Shown piece after piece: positions 34,787-42,008 of a stretch of DNA of 64,000 nt (within the stretch, counting starts at the first letter, position 1; every line of letters begins with the position of its first letter). The notes below the pieces were generated by a model that was given only the letters and a program-made list of their open reading frames with translations, ran no database searches and was not told the DNA's origin. Source of the DNA: Streptomyces sp. LHD-70 (GTDB lineage: Bacteria > Actinomycetota > Actinomycetes > Streptomycetales > Streptomycetaceae); contig NZ_JAVIFW010000002.1 in the NCBI RefSeq assembly GCF_031157275.1, positions 620,001-684,000 of the forward strand. Direction: 5' to 3'. The position numbers were made by a program, and so were the translations under genes.

Positions 34787-35140
34787 ATGGGCCACGGAGT
34801 CGACAAGGAGCGCGCCGGCATGCGCGCACGTCTGGACACCGTCGGCGCGGCCGATGTCGCCGCGACCCTGCAGGCCCTGGCCACCCCTTCCCGGCTGCGG
34901 ATCCTGGCGCGGCTGCAGGAAGGGCCGTGCGCGGTGAGCGAGTTGGCCGAGGCGGCGGAGCTGGAGCAGTCGGCGTGCTCGCACCAGCTGCGGCTGCTGC
35001 GCAACCTGGGCCTGGTCACGGGCGAACGCCGCGGCCGCTCGATCGTGTACGCGCTGCACGACCACCACGTCGCGGAACTCCTGGAACAGGCGCTGTTCCA
35101 TGTCGAGCACCTGCGACTGGGGCTGCGGGACACGACGTAG
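34787..35140 (+). CDS. ArsR/SmtB-family metal sensor (NmtR-like)
   Basis: Winged-helix repressor of 117 residues. The DNA-binding part runs ATPSRLRILARLQEG to CSHQLRLLRNLGLV. The C-terminal helix has an alpha5 metal site D-x-H-x10-H-x-x-H: D92, H94, H105 and H108 in LHDHHVAELLEQALFHVEH. That is the nickel/cobalt site of NmtR and close to the zinc site of SmtB. A cysteine (C64) also sits in the recognition region EQSACSHQ. It is divergent from the P1B-4 pump, so it should derepress export when cobalt or nickel rises. ATG 34787 or GTG 34781 could be the start. Confidence 0.92.
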   Translation: MGHGVDKERAGMRARLDTVGAADVAATLQALATPSRLRILARLQEGPCAVSELAEAAELEQSACSHQLRLLRNLGLVTGERRGRSIVYALHDHHVAELLEQALFHVEHLRLGLRDTT

Positions 35141-35144
35141 CCCC

Positions 35145-35197
35145 CGGGGCTGCGCGATTCCGCGTGGCCTGCGGATGGCCACGGGGGCAGCCCCCGA
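35145..35197 (+). terminator. Hairpin after the ArsR gene
   Basis: GGGGCTGC pairs with GCAGCCCC around an inner GGCC/GGCC stem, immediately after the arsR stop. Confidence 0.6.
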
Positions 35198-35207
35198 ACG
35201 CCCGGGC

Positions 35208-35238
35208 TTGGCCTGGAGTGGGCTCCAAGGCCTAGCGT
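35208..35238 (+). promoter_or_regulatory. MerR-type promoter with 19-bp spacer
   Basis: TTGGCC and TAGCGT are separated by exactly 19 bases that contain the dyad TGGAG-TGGG-CTCCA. An over-long spacer with a central dyad is the hallmark of promoters twisted open by MerR-family activators. It drives the decayed aldo/keto reductase. No merR gene is adjacent. Confidence 0.7.
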
Positions 35239-35279
35239 CCGTAGGGGTCAGCGGGTCATCACGGACGAGAGGAACCACG

Positions 35280-35610
35280 GTGCGTTACACCCTGTTCGGC
35301 AGGACCGGTCTGCGGGTCAGTGAACTCAGCCTGGGTGCCATGACGTTCGGCGGTGATCCCGGCTTCGGTGCCGACAAGGGCACCAGCGCGGAGATCTTCC
35401 GCGCGTACACCGACGCGGGCGGCAACTTCATCGACACACCTCGACGCGTCCGCGGTAAGCCGCCCAGACGAGGCGAGCGAGATCCCCCTCGGCTTCCCGC
35501 ACGCGTTCCTGAGCGAGCCGCAGGTCGTGGGGACGGTGTACGGGGACCAGGGGGCGCGGATCGAGGACCGGAGGTCGACTTATCGGCGGACGCGGACGGA
35601 GGTGCTGTAG
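35280..35610 (+). pseudogene. Aldo/keto reductase remnant (internal deletion and frameshift)
   Basis: The gene begins properly: GAGAGGA ribosome site, GTG 35280, then YTLFGRTGLRVSELSLGAMTF and TDAGGNFIDT, the usual first ~53 residues. At about 35438 the catalytic YG that should follow is absent. The +1 frame resumes as DEASEIPLGFPHAFLSEPQV and VYGDQGARI up to the stop at 35610, which is the family's C-terminus. About 225 internal residues, including the catalytic Tyr, Lys and His, are missing and the frame is broken. The promoter still looks intact. Confidence 0.88.
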
Positions 35611-35635
35611 GACCGGCAGTCGGGGGCTGCGGGGC

Positions 35636-36208
35636 TCAGGGTGTGAGGCTCCCCAGGTCGATGTCCATCACGAACGGCACTGTCGTCTTGAGTCGGCCTC
35701 GGTGGATGCCCGTCGGGACGTAGGAGTGCGTGACCTGGTCGAGCTCGTAGACGTGCACGGCCGGCTCGCCGTCCTCGTCCTCCACGCGCCAGAAGTGCGG
35801 GATCCCGGCCTGGGCGTACTTGAACGGCTTGGTGTTGCGGTCGCGGTCGGCGGACTCCTCGGAGACGACCTCCACCACGAGTGCGACCTCCTCCGGGAGG
35901 TAGCTCGTCCGGTCCGGTTCGTAAGCCGCGGCGGCGACCAGGACGTCGGGTTCGGGTCGGCTCTTCTTGTCCAGGCGGATGGTCATCTCCCGCGCCGTAT
36001 CGAAGCCGTCGGGAGCGGCCTGGCGCAGGGCGAAGGTCAGGTTCTCCACGAGGCGGGCGTGCCAGGACCGCTGCGGGGACATCATGAAGATCAACGCTCC
36101 GTCGATGAGTTCAGTGTGCCGGGGCGCCTGGGGAAGGTGGTCGAGGTCGTCCGCTTCCCATCCGCTCGGGCGGGGGGGATACATCCAGTCGGGCAATTCT
36201 GCGGTCAT
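35636..36208 (-). CDS. Uma2-family (DUF820) putative nuclease-fold protein
   Basis: Protein of 190 residues of the Uma2 family, which is expanded in Streptomyces and cyanobacteria and has a PD-(D/E)xK-like fold. The typical core is visible as HTELIDGALIFMMSPQRSWHARL, then RPEPDVLV and VALVVEVVSEES, whose Asp and Glu are the likely metal ligands. No activity has been firmly assigned to this family. It stands alone downstream of the reductase remnant on the opposite strand. Confidence 0.85.
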   Translation of the reverse strand: MTAELPDWMYPPRPSGWEADDLDHLPQAPRHTELIDGALIFMMSPQRSWHARLVENLTFALRQAAPDGFDTAREMTIRLDKKSRPEPDVLVAAAAYEPDRTSYLPEEVALVVEVVSEESADRDRNTKPFKYAQAGIPHFWRVEDEDGEPAVHVYELDQVTHSYVPTGIHRGRLKTTVPFVMDIDLGSLTP

Positions 36209-36331
36209 GGTCTCCTCCTCCGACTACTCTAGGCGGCCGACGTCCGCCCCGTCCCGCCTCGAAGGACGAAGCCGACCCGCACCGCCGCGCCGTAGCCGAG
36301 TCATGCCGTCACCGGGTCACGTCGTCACCGC

Positions 36332-36634
36332 TCACGCCGTGAGGCCCTGAAGGATCCCCGTGAGCGCGCCGCCGCCCAGGACGCAGACGAACGCCAGGGC
36401 CATCAGCTTCCGGCTGCGCGCACGGTGCGCCCGTACCGCCGCGAGGATCGCGAGAGCGCCGACGACCACGGGCGCCAGTCCGGCGAGGCGCGACCCGGTC
36501 GAACCGCCCGGCGAAAAGAGCATCGCAATTCCGGCAAAAGCCAGCAATCCCCCGATGCCGCCCGCAAGCATCGCCATTCGATTCCAAATGCGATCCCAAA
36601 CTTGTGCCCGCGAGTTGTCGCCCATATCGTTCAT
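36332..36634 (-). CDS. Small membrane protein, unknown function
   Basis: About 100 residues from ATG 36634 (or 36640). A short polar start (MNDMGDNSRAQVWDRIWNR) is followed by two membrane helices: MLAGGIGGLLAFAGIAMLF and, after a GSTGSRL turn, APVVVGALAILAAV. A third hydrophobic stretch (LMALAFVCVLGGGALTGIL) follows a basic RAHRARSRK linker. I do not recognise the family. It is divergent from the type VII secretion-like substrate cluster, with 130 bases between starts, so it may be a membrane partner of that set. Confidence 0.65.
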   Translation of the reverse strand: MNDMGDNSRAQVWDRIWNRMAMLAGGIGGLLAFAGIAMLFSPGGSTGSRLAGLAPVVVGALAILAAVRAHRARSRKLMALAFVCVLGGGALTGILQGLTA

Positions 36635-36764
36635 CAGCATGCTCGGCAGGCTACGTGATTTCACGTGATCAACAAAGGCCGGGGAAATGCATTCAAGATC
36701 AAGAATGCACGCAGTAATCACGCGCGGGGCAGTAATCACTTGCGAGAAGGGCGAGCGAGGCGAC

Positions 36765-37082
36765 GTGACGGATTTCAAGGTCAAGCCTGACGACATCGGC
36801 AGCTACTCGACCCAGATCGGCCGCGCCGCGGACGACGTGCAGGCCGCGAAGAAGTACGTCAACTCCCACACCGAGGTCGGCTGGTACGACAACGGCCTGA
36901 TCAGCAACCTCGCCAACTCCCACGACAGCCTGGTCACCCAGCTGGGCGAGGCGCTCACCAAGACCGAGTCGATCCTGCGCGCCTGCCAGACCGAACTCAC
37001 CGCGGTCTCCCGTTACTACGACGAGACCGACCGGGGAAACGCGTCCGACCTCGACGCCAAGTACCCAGAAAGCAAGCGGTAG
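36765..37082 (+). CDS. EspC/DUF2580-like type VII secretion substrate
   Basis: Protein of 105 residues, entirely helical in appearance, opening VTDFKVKPDDIGSYSTQIGR. The helix-turn-helix core has a VGWYDNG turn (about 38-44). The C-terminal YYDETD (residues 84-89) contains Y-x-x-x-D, the export signal of ESX/type VII substrates. The GTG 36765 start is set by a GAGG six bases upstream. It leads a three-gene cluster with a WXG protein and a small helical protein. No EccC, EccD or MycP gene is in the window, so export would depend on a distant apparatus. Confidence 0.75.
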   Translation: MTDFKVKPDDIGSYSTQIGRAADDVQAAKKYVNSHTEVGWYDNGLISNLANSHDSLVTQLGEALTKTESILRACQTELTAVSRYYDETDRGNASDLDAKYPESKR

Positions 37083-37133
37083 TTCGAGGCGCCGCCCCGC
37101 ACTGCACCATAATTTCCCAGGAGTTCGACTCGC

Positions 37134-37889
37134 ATGTCCGGATTCAGCGATGTCTCAGAGCCTTCGAGCCATCTGACCGCCCCGAACGAGAGCCCCGAAG
37201 AGTTCTCCCAAGGCGTTCTGGTCGACATCTTCAATGATCTCGGCGACCTGATGAGCCCCACGTGGTACGTCACCGAGGCCATCAACCTCGTCTTCGGATT
37301 CAACCCGCTCGAAGAGGTCATCGACTGGTACAGCGGCGACTGGGAGACCTTCCTCAGGTGCGGCGAGGTGTGGACGAACGTCGGCAAGGCCTGCGACGCC
37401 GTCAGCGCCAACGTGAAGTCCGGCAACACCGCGCTCGACGGCACCTGGAACGGCAACGCCGCCGACGCCGCGTACGTCTACTTCGAGGAGCTCGCGAAGA
37501 AGCTCGGCGAGCAGAAGGCCACCCTGGACCAGCTCCAGGAGGCCTACCAGCACATGGCGCACTCCGCGTACCTCAGCGCCGAGGGCGTGAAGGGCATCCT
37601 GTCCGGGATCATCGACGGTCTCCTTATCGTCGGCCTGGAGATCGCGGCCGGCACGGCCCTGTCCTGGACGGGCGTCGGCGCCGTCGTCGGCTGCGGCCTC
37701 GCCGCCCTGGAGATCGCCAACATCCTGCGCCAGTGGAGCACCGCCACCGAGGCCATCACGCAGGCCCAGCAGCTCGCCCAGCTCACCGCGAGCGCGGTCG
37801 AGAACCTCGCCAACGACCTCGGCAACTCCTTCAAGAACTTCCCCACGCCCGGCTCGGCGTACGACCACCCGAACAAGGCGATCGCCTGA
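37134..37889 (+). CDS. WXG100-like protein with hydrophobic C-terminal region
   Basis: Protein of 251 residues. Residues about 80-140 form a helical hairpin around the W-x-G turn GTWNGNAA (W105, G107), as in WXG100/ESAT-6 proteins. Residues ~146-195 are hydrophobic (GILSGIIDGLLIVGLEIAAG and VGAVVGCGLAALEIANIL) and could insert into membranes. The tail is helical and polar. It lacks a recognisable toxin domain. It starts 51 bases after the EspC-like gene, and the two probably form a secreted pair. Confidence 0.75.
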   Translation: MSGFSDVSEPSSHLTAPNESPEEFSQGVLVDIFNDLGDLMSPTWYVTEAINLVFGFNPLEEVIDWYSGDWETFLRCGEVWTNVGKACDAVSANVKSGNTALDGTWNGNAADAAYVYFEELAKKLGEQKATLDQLQEAYQHMAHSAYLSAEGVKGILSGIIDGLLIVGLEIAAGTALSWTGVGAVVGCGLAALEIANILRQWSTATEAITQAQQLAQLTASAVENLANDLGNSFKNFPTPGSAYDHPNKAIA

Positions 37890-37926
37890 ACTCGCGCACC
37901 AGCGCGGACAGTTGGAGCTGAACACC

Positions 37927-38310
37927 ATGGCCGAAGACCGCCAGGACCGCCAGATCGGCGACGCCGACCTCACCTCGATGACCGGCGGCGACGAGGCCCG
38001 CGCCCGCGCCCTGCGCAAGACGCTGCAGCGCCTCGCCGACAGCGACAAGGCCGGCCCCGCCCTCCAGGAGATGGCCCGCGAGGTCCTCTCCGGCCGGGTC
38101 GGGCTGCGCGAGGCGATGCGTGTGGGCGCGTACGCCGACGCGCTCGGCGAGAAGCTGGCCGAGGGCCGCCGCGCGTACGAGGCGATCCCCCGCGAGGAGC
38201 GCGAGCGCCAGATGGAGGCGGCCCGCGGCTACCTCGCCCAGCAGCGCGCGGAGATCGACCGCGAGCGGTCGGAGGCGGCGGTGCGGCGGGGGCAGAAGCA
38301 CAACCGGTGA
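37927..38310 (+). CDS. Small charged helical protein of the WXG cluster
   Basis: About 127 residues, rich in Arg, Glu and Ala, with no signal peptide or membrane helix. Segments such as EARARALRKTLQRLADSDKAGP, VLSGRVGLREAMRVGAYADALG and ERERQMEAARGYLAQQRAEID look like long helices or a coiled coil. ATG 37927 is chosen over an upstream TTG (37912) for its GGAG. It starts 38 bases after the WXG gene. It could be a chaperone or a further substrate of that cluster. I do not recognise the family with certainty. Confidence 0.65.
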   Translation: MAEDRQDRQIGDADLTSMTGGDEARARALRKTLQRLADSDKAGPALQEMAREVLSGRVGLREAMRVGAYADALGEKLAEGRRAYEAIPREERERQMEAARGYLAQQRAEIDRERSEAAVRRGQKHNR

Positions 38311-38372
38311 CGGCCGTCGCAGCCGTGCCGGGGCCTGGTCGGAGCCCGAACGGCGACCGTGGCACCTCGCCC

Positions 38373-38714
38373 TCAGCCGAGGACCAGCGACTCGTCCCCG
38401 AAGTCGGCGACGATCGTGAGGCGTCCGCCGAGGGCGGCCACATAGGCGGCGAGGGTCTCGACCTCGGTCCGAGTGACCGCCCCCTTCTCGATCTGCGAGA
38501 CCCGCCCCTGGGTGACACCGAGCACCTCGGCCAAGGCGGCCTGGGTCATGTGCTGCCGCTTGCGGACTTCGGCCAGCCGGTGGGCGCGTACCTCGGCGAG
38601 CATGTCCGCCGCCTGCTTCTCAACGCTCACCTGCTCGTCCGGAGTGAAGTCGAGCTCGCCCCTGAGTTCGCTCCAGTCCGCCGATTCAGCCTTCTTCGGC
38701 TTGAGAGTGCTCAC
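38373..38714 (-). CDS. XRE-family antitoxin of a HigBA-like module
   Basis: DNA-binding protein of 113 residues. The helix-turn-helix is at about 55-105 (VRKRQHMTQAALAEVLGVTQGRVSQIEKG), and the C-terminal AALGGRLTIVADFGDESLVL is the conserved end of HigA/XRE antitoxins paired with Gp49-type toxins. The GTG start at 38714 overlaps the upstream toxin stop (GTGA), so translation is coupled. Toxin-first order is the HigBA pattern. The antitoxin appears complete although its toxin is not. Confidence 0.85.
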   Translation of the reverse strand: MSTLKPKKAESADWSELRGELDFTPDEQVSVEKQAADMLAEVRAHRLAEVRKRQHMTQAALAEVLGVTQGRVSQIEKGAVTRTEVETLAAYVAALGGRLTIVADFGDESLVLG

Positions 38715-38968
38715 GATTCCTCCTCCAGATACGCCTGATAGGCAGCTTCGGCTTCCTTGATGGCCGTCCGGTACCAGCCGCTCCAATTCCCGGATTTGTC
38801 ACCTCCGACGAGCACCACGGCGTTGCGTGCGGGATCGAAGGCGAAGAGCAGGCGCACCTCGGTGCTGCCCTTGGAGCCCGGACGTAACTCCTTCAGGTTG
38901 GGGAGGTTCGATCCAGCAACCCGATCGACCAGCGGACGCCCCAGGGCCGGACCCTCGACCTGGAGCAC
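38711..38968 (-). pseudogene. N-terminally truncated HigB/RelE-type toxin
   Basis: The reading frame covers only the C-terminal ~85 residues of a Gp49/HigB-like RNase toxin: EGPALGRPLVDRV, NLPNLKELRPGS, EVRLLFAFDPARNAVVLVGG and DKSGNWSGWYRTAIKEAE. Full-length members have roughly 30-40 more residues before this. Reading upstream in the same frame gives STLDVLQVEG and then unrelated arginine-rich sequence with no start before the neighbouring ATP-binding gene's stop (38994). A GTG at 38968 could start a short product. It is most likely a decapitated toxin, though translation of the remnant cannot be excluded. Confidence 0.75.
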
Positions 38969-38993
38969 GTCGAGCGTACTTCTGCCGTGTCGC

Positions 38994-39428
38994 TCACGTC
39001 GGCCTCCCGCACTCGGCCCACAGCAACTTCCCCGCCCCGCCGCCCATACCGTCCCCGAGCTCGTACGCGCCCCACCGCTCGGCGCACGTCCCGACGAGGA
39101 AGAGGCCCCTGCCGGTCTCGTCCGTGTCGGGGACGGCTACGGGGATGCGCTGGTCGCGGAAGGGGGCGGGGATCTCGGGGTTGGTGTCCCAGACGCTGAC
39201 CCGCAGCCGACCGGGGGTCATCTCGCGCAGGCGCAGGGTGTACGTGCCCAGGGAGTGCAGGTAGGCGTTGGTGACCATCTCGCTGGCCAACAGCTCGGCG
39301 CTGTCGGCCAGTTCGGCCATACCGTGTGAGTCGAGGACGGCACGGAGGGTCGTACGGGCTACGCCTGGGGCGCGGGGATCACGTGGGAGTTGGAGGGTGT
39401 AGGCCCAGGGTGGGGTTACGGTTTCCAT
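38994..39428 (-). CDS. RsbW-like ATP-binding protein (HATPase_c)
   Basis: Protein of 144 residues with the GHKL ATPase fold of anti-sigma factors. The N box is ELLASEMVTNAYLHS and the G box is TGRGLFLVGTCAERWG, with a DTNPEIP segment between. ATG 39428 follows GGAG seven bases upstream. It is divergent from an XRE-DUF5753 regulator that is followed by a DUF397 gene; this trio recurs many times in Streptomyces genomes and includes developmental regulators of the WhiJ/AbaA type. It probably sequesters a regulatory partner by binding or phosphorylation. Confidence 0.88.
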   Translation of the reverse strand: METVTPPWAYTLQLPRDPRAPGVARTTLRAVLDSHGMAELADSAELLASEMVTNAYLHSLGTYTLRLREMTPGRLRVSVWDTNPEIPAPFRDQRIPVAVPDTDETGRGLFLVGTCAERWGAYELGDGMGGGAGKLLWAECGRPT

Positions 39429-39603
39429 CGGAAGTCTCCGCTCAGGTAAGGGAGTTGGATGTGCCACTGGTGGCCTGCCCCGCCGTCGCGGGGTGCACTT
39501 CCAGGTCGGCAACCACCTACGAAGGTAGCGGGACCGCTTAAGCTATGACCCGGAGTTCGACAAATCCCTAACCCTTCCACTCGTGTGGGTGACAAGGAGC
39601 ACG

Positions 39604-40455
39604 ATGCCGCTGCGGAGCAACCCGACGGGCCGACAGCTACGGCTGGGCAGCGAACTGCGCAGAATGCGTGAGCGCGCCGGACTGACCTCCACAGAAGCCG
39701 CTCAGATCCTCGGCATCAAGCAGAACCAGGTCAGCAACATCGAGGCAGGCCGACTCGGAGTCAGCGCCGAACGCATTCGGAAACTGGCCTGTCAGTACGA
39801 GTGCGACGACAAGGCGCTGGTCAACGCGCTCACCAACATGACGAGCGACCGCCTACGCGGCTGGTGGGAGGAGTACCGGGACATCCTCCCCGCCGGACTC
39901 CTCAACCTGTCGGAGCTGGAGCACCACGGGCAGTCGCTGCGTACGGCGCACACCTCAGGCATCCCGGGTCTCCTCCAGACGCGGGATCACGCCCGCGAGG
40001 TGTTCCTCCAGGTGGTCCCGGAACTCTCGCCTCCTGAGGTGGAGCACCGCACGTCGTTCCGCATCAAGCGGCAGGCCGTCCTCTTCCAGCAGGACTGTCC
40101 CCCGTACCAGGCGGTCATCCACGAGGCGGCCCTGCACATGCGCTTCGGCGGTCGGGATGTGGCACGCGGGCAGCTCAAGCACCTGCTCAAGATGGGCGAG
40201 TACCCCAACATCTCGATCCTGGTGATCCCGTTCGATGCAGGTGGCTACCCAGGCTCTGGTCAACCCATCTACTACGTGGGCGGCCCCGTACCCCAGCTGG
40301 ACACCGTCCAGCTCGACCAGTCACATGGGATCGCACTTCTCGACGCCGAGGCCCAACTCGCCAAGTACCGCACGATCCTTGACCGCCTGGCCTCGATCTC
40401 GCTGACCGAGATGGAGTCCCGGGGGCTCATCCATCACTTGATCCAGACGCGCTGA
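39604..40455 (+). CDS. XRE regulator with DUF5753 domain (WhiJ-like)
   Basis: Protein of 283 residues. The helix-turn-helix is at about 13-65 (LGSELRRMRERAGLTSTEAA, GIKQNQVSNIEAGRLGVS). The rest is the DUF5753 sensor-like domain, with LRTAHTSGIPGLLQTRDHAREVF and SILVIPFDAGGYPGSGQP. ATG 39604 follows AAGGAG. It is followed 17 bases later by a DUF397 gene. Such pairs act as paired repressor and modulator in Streptomyces development and antibiotic control, and their ligands are unknown. Confidence 0.9.
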   Translation: MPLRSNPTGRQLRLGSELRRMRERAGLTSTEAAQILGIKQNQVSNIEAGRLGVSAERIRKLACQYECDDKALVNALTNMTSDRLRGWWEEYRDILPAGLLNLSELEHHGQSLRTAHTSGIPGLLQTRDHAREVFLQVVPELSPPEVEHRTSFRIKRQAVLFQQDCPPYQAVIHEAALHMRFGGRDVARGQLKHLLKMGEYPNISILVIPFDAGGYPGSGQPIYYVGGPVPQLDTVQLDQSHGIALLDAEAQLAKYRTILDRLASISLTEMESRGLIHHLIQTR

Positions 40456-40472
40456 GAGGTAGTGAGTCAGCT

Positions 40473-40799
40473 ATGACCGTCACGAACTGGCAGAAGTCGT
40501 CCTACTGCGGCGAGGGCGAATCCTGCGTACACGTCGCTTCGACAACGGCAGGATCGGTTCTCCTGACCGAGAGCGACGATCCCACCGGAGCCGTACTCAC
40601 CACCACGCCCAGAGCCTTCGCCTCCCTCCTCACCCACCTGAAGGGCGACGGCCAAAGCCCCGGCATCGGCATCGCTCACGGCCCCGCCGACCAGATACGG
40701 CTGCACACCCCGGACACCGTCGTCACGACCACCCGGGACAAGTGGCACACCTTCACCCTCGGCGTACGGGCGGGCGAGTTCGACCACTTCGCCGCCTAA
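40473..40799 (+). CDS. DUF397 protein, partner of the XRE regulator
   Basis: Protein of 108 residues opening WQKSSYCGEGESCVHVA, the DUF397 signature, with the second conserved part around LTTTPRAFASLLTHLKG. DUF397 proteins are usually about 60-80 residues, so this one has a ~40-residue extra C-terminus (PDTVVTTTRDKWHTFTLGV). It forms an operon with the upstream XRE-DUF5753 gene. Its stop overlaps the stop of the convergent OmpA-like gene in CTAA. Confidence 0.85.
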   Translation: MTVTNWQKSSYCGEGESCVHVASTTAGSVLLTESDDPTGAVLTTTPRAFASLLTHLKGDGQSPGIGIAHGPADQIRLHTPDTVVTTTRDKWHTFTLGVRAGEFDHFAA

Positions 40800-41407
40800 C
40801 CGCCCTCCCCGCGCGGGAAGGACACCTCCACCCGGCGGTTCTTCTTGCGGCCCTCCTCCGAGGAGTTGGACGCGATCGGGTAGTCCTCGCTGTAGCCGCG
40901 GACCTCGAAGGTGATCTCCGGGCCCAGGTCCTTGGCGAGCTGGTCGTGCACGGCGTCCGCGCGCTCCTTGGAGAGCTTCTTGCCGTGCGCGTACGAACCC
41001 AGGTCGTCCGTGAAGCCGAAGACGCGGACCTTCGTCGAGTCCTGCGTCTTGATCTCCTCGGCGATCGCCCGGATCCGCGCGTCCGCCTCGGGGTTGAGCT
41101 TCGCGCTGTCCTTCGGGAACAGCACCTCCGCCTGCAGCGCGAACTTCACGTCCGAGTTCGTGTCCTCGCGGCGCTCGGTGCCGCCCATGTCCTCGACGAC
41201 GGACTTGATGTCAAGCACCTTGGCGGGCGCGAGCTTCGCCCCGTCGGCGAGCTTCAGCCCCGGCGCGGCCGGGTCCACCTCCGGCGGCGGCTCACTGGTC
41301 ACGGAGCCCGGCGGGACGCTGGGTTCCTCGTCGGCGTACGCGGGGCCGGCCAGGGCTACGACGGCCAGCGTGGTCAGGGTCGCGAGGGTGCGGCGATGGG
41401 AGGACAT
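40796..41407 (-). CDS. OmpA-family secreted protein
   Basis: Exported protein of 203 residues. A signal peptide ends at AYADEE (about residue 25). The C-terminal half is an OmpA/MotB-like peptidoglycan-binding domain: LFPKDSAKLNPEADARIRAI, RVFGFTDDLGSYAHGKKLS and the final NRRVEVSF. It should anchor to the cell wall. It starts six bases after the lipoprotein gene and follows the Tad pilus genes on the same strand, so it may hold the pilus machine to the wall, a TadD/OmpA-like accessory role often seen in Tad loci. Confidence 0.87.
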   Translation of the reverse strand: MSSHRRTLATLTTLAVVALAGPAYADEEPSVPPGSVTSEPPPEVDPAAPGLKLADGAKLAPAKVLDIKSVVEDMGGTERREDTNSDVKFALQAEVLFPKDSAKLNPEADARIRAIAEEIKTQDSTKVRVFGFTDDLGSYAHGKKLSKERADAVHDQLAKDLGPEITFEVRGYSEDYPIASNSSEEGRKKNRRVEVSFPRGEGG

Positions 41408-41413
41408 GGGCGG

Positions 41414-41989
41414 TCACTCGCCCTCGGTGATCTGGATGTCGGCGGGGGGCATGTCCGCGATCTGGAATGTGATGTCGGTGGTGGATTCGGGTGGGGCGGG
41501 GAATTGGGCGTACCAGCTCTTCTCCTCACCGGACTTGAAGGGGGTGAAGGCTGTGCAGAGACAGCGGCCTTCGGTGTCGCGGAGGATCAGGTAGCGCTTC
41601 TTGCCAGCCTTGTCGACCAGAGTGGCGCCTGCCATGGAGGCCGCGTTGCGCTGCAGCTCTTGCTCCTCACCGCGCCAGGCGTTGGCGATCCATCGCCCCG
41701 AGCTGCCGTTCTTCACCTTGCCGCTCACGGTCAGGAACCCGCCCTGGTCCCGTACTGCGGAGTTGAACGTGAGGGTGATGCCCTCGCCACCGGTGACTTC
41801 GGCGAGGACTTCGTCCTGCACCGGCTCACTCGGTTCGTCCGTCTCCTCGTTCCCCTGGCCCTTGGACGACGACGTCGACTCGCTGCTCGACCTCTTCTTG
41901 CCGTCAGCCTCGTCATCGCCGCAACCAGCCATGGTGAGGACCAGGCCGGTCGTGAGTGCTGCTGCGGTCAGAGCCCTTCGGGCCTTCAT
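41414..41989 (-). CDS. Putative lipoprotein at the end of the Tad locus
   Basis: Protein of 191 residues. The signal sequence MKARRALTAAALTTGLVLTM ends at lipobox MAGC, with C22 as the lipidation site. A Ser/Glu/Asp-rich linker (residues ~25-60) leads to a beta-rich domain with ITLTFNSAVRDQGGFLTVSGKVKN and a CLC pair. No family is recognised with certainty; the fold looks immunoglobulin-like. It lies between TadG-like and OmpA-like genes, so a pilus or envelope accessory function is inferred. Confidence 0.75.
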   Translation of the reverse strand: MKARRALTAAALTTGLVLTMAGCGDDEADGKKRSSSESTSSSKGQGNEETDEPSEPVQDEVLAEVTGGEGITLTFNSAVRDQGGFLTVSGKVKNGSSGRWIANAWRGEEQELQRNAASMAGATLVDKAGKKRYLILRDTEGRCLCTAFTPFKSGEEKSWYAQFPAPPESTTDITFQIADMPPADIQITEGE

Positions 41990-42008
41990 CGAGACTCCTT
42001 CGTAGACA

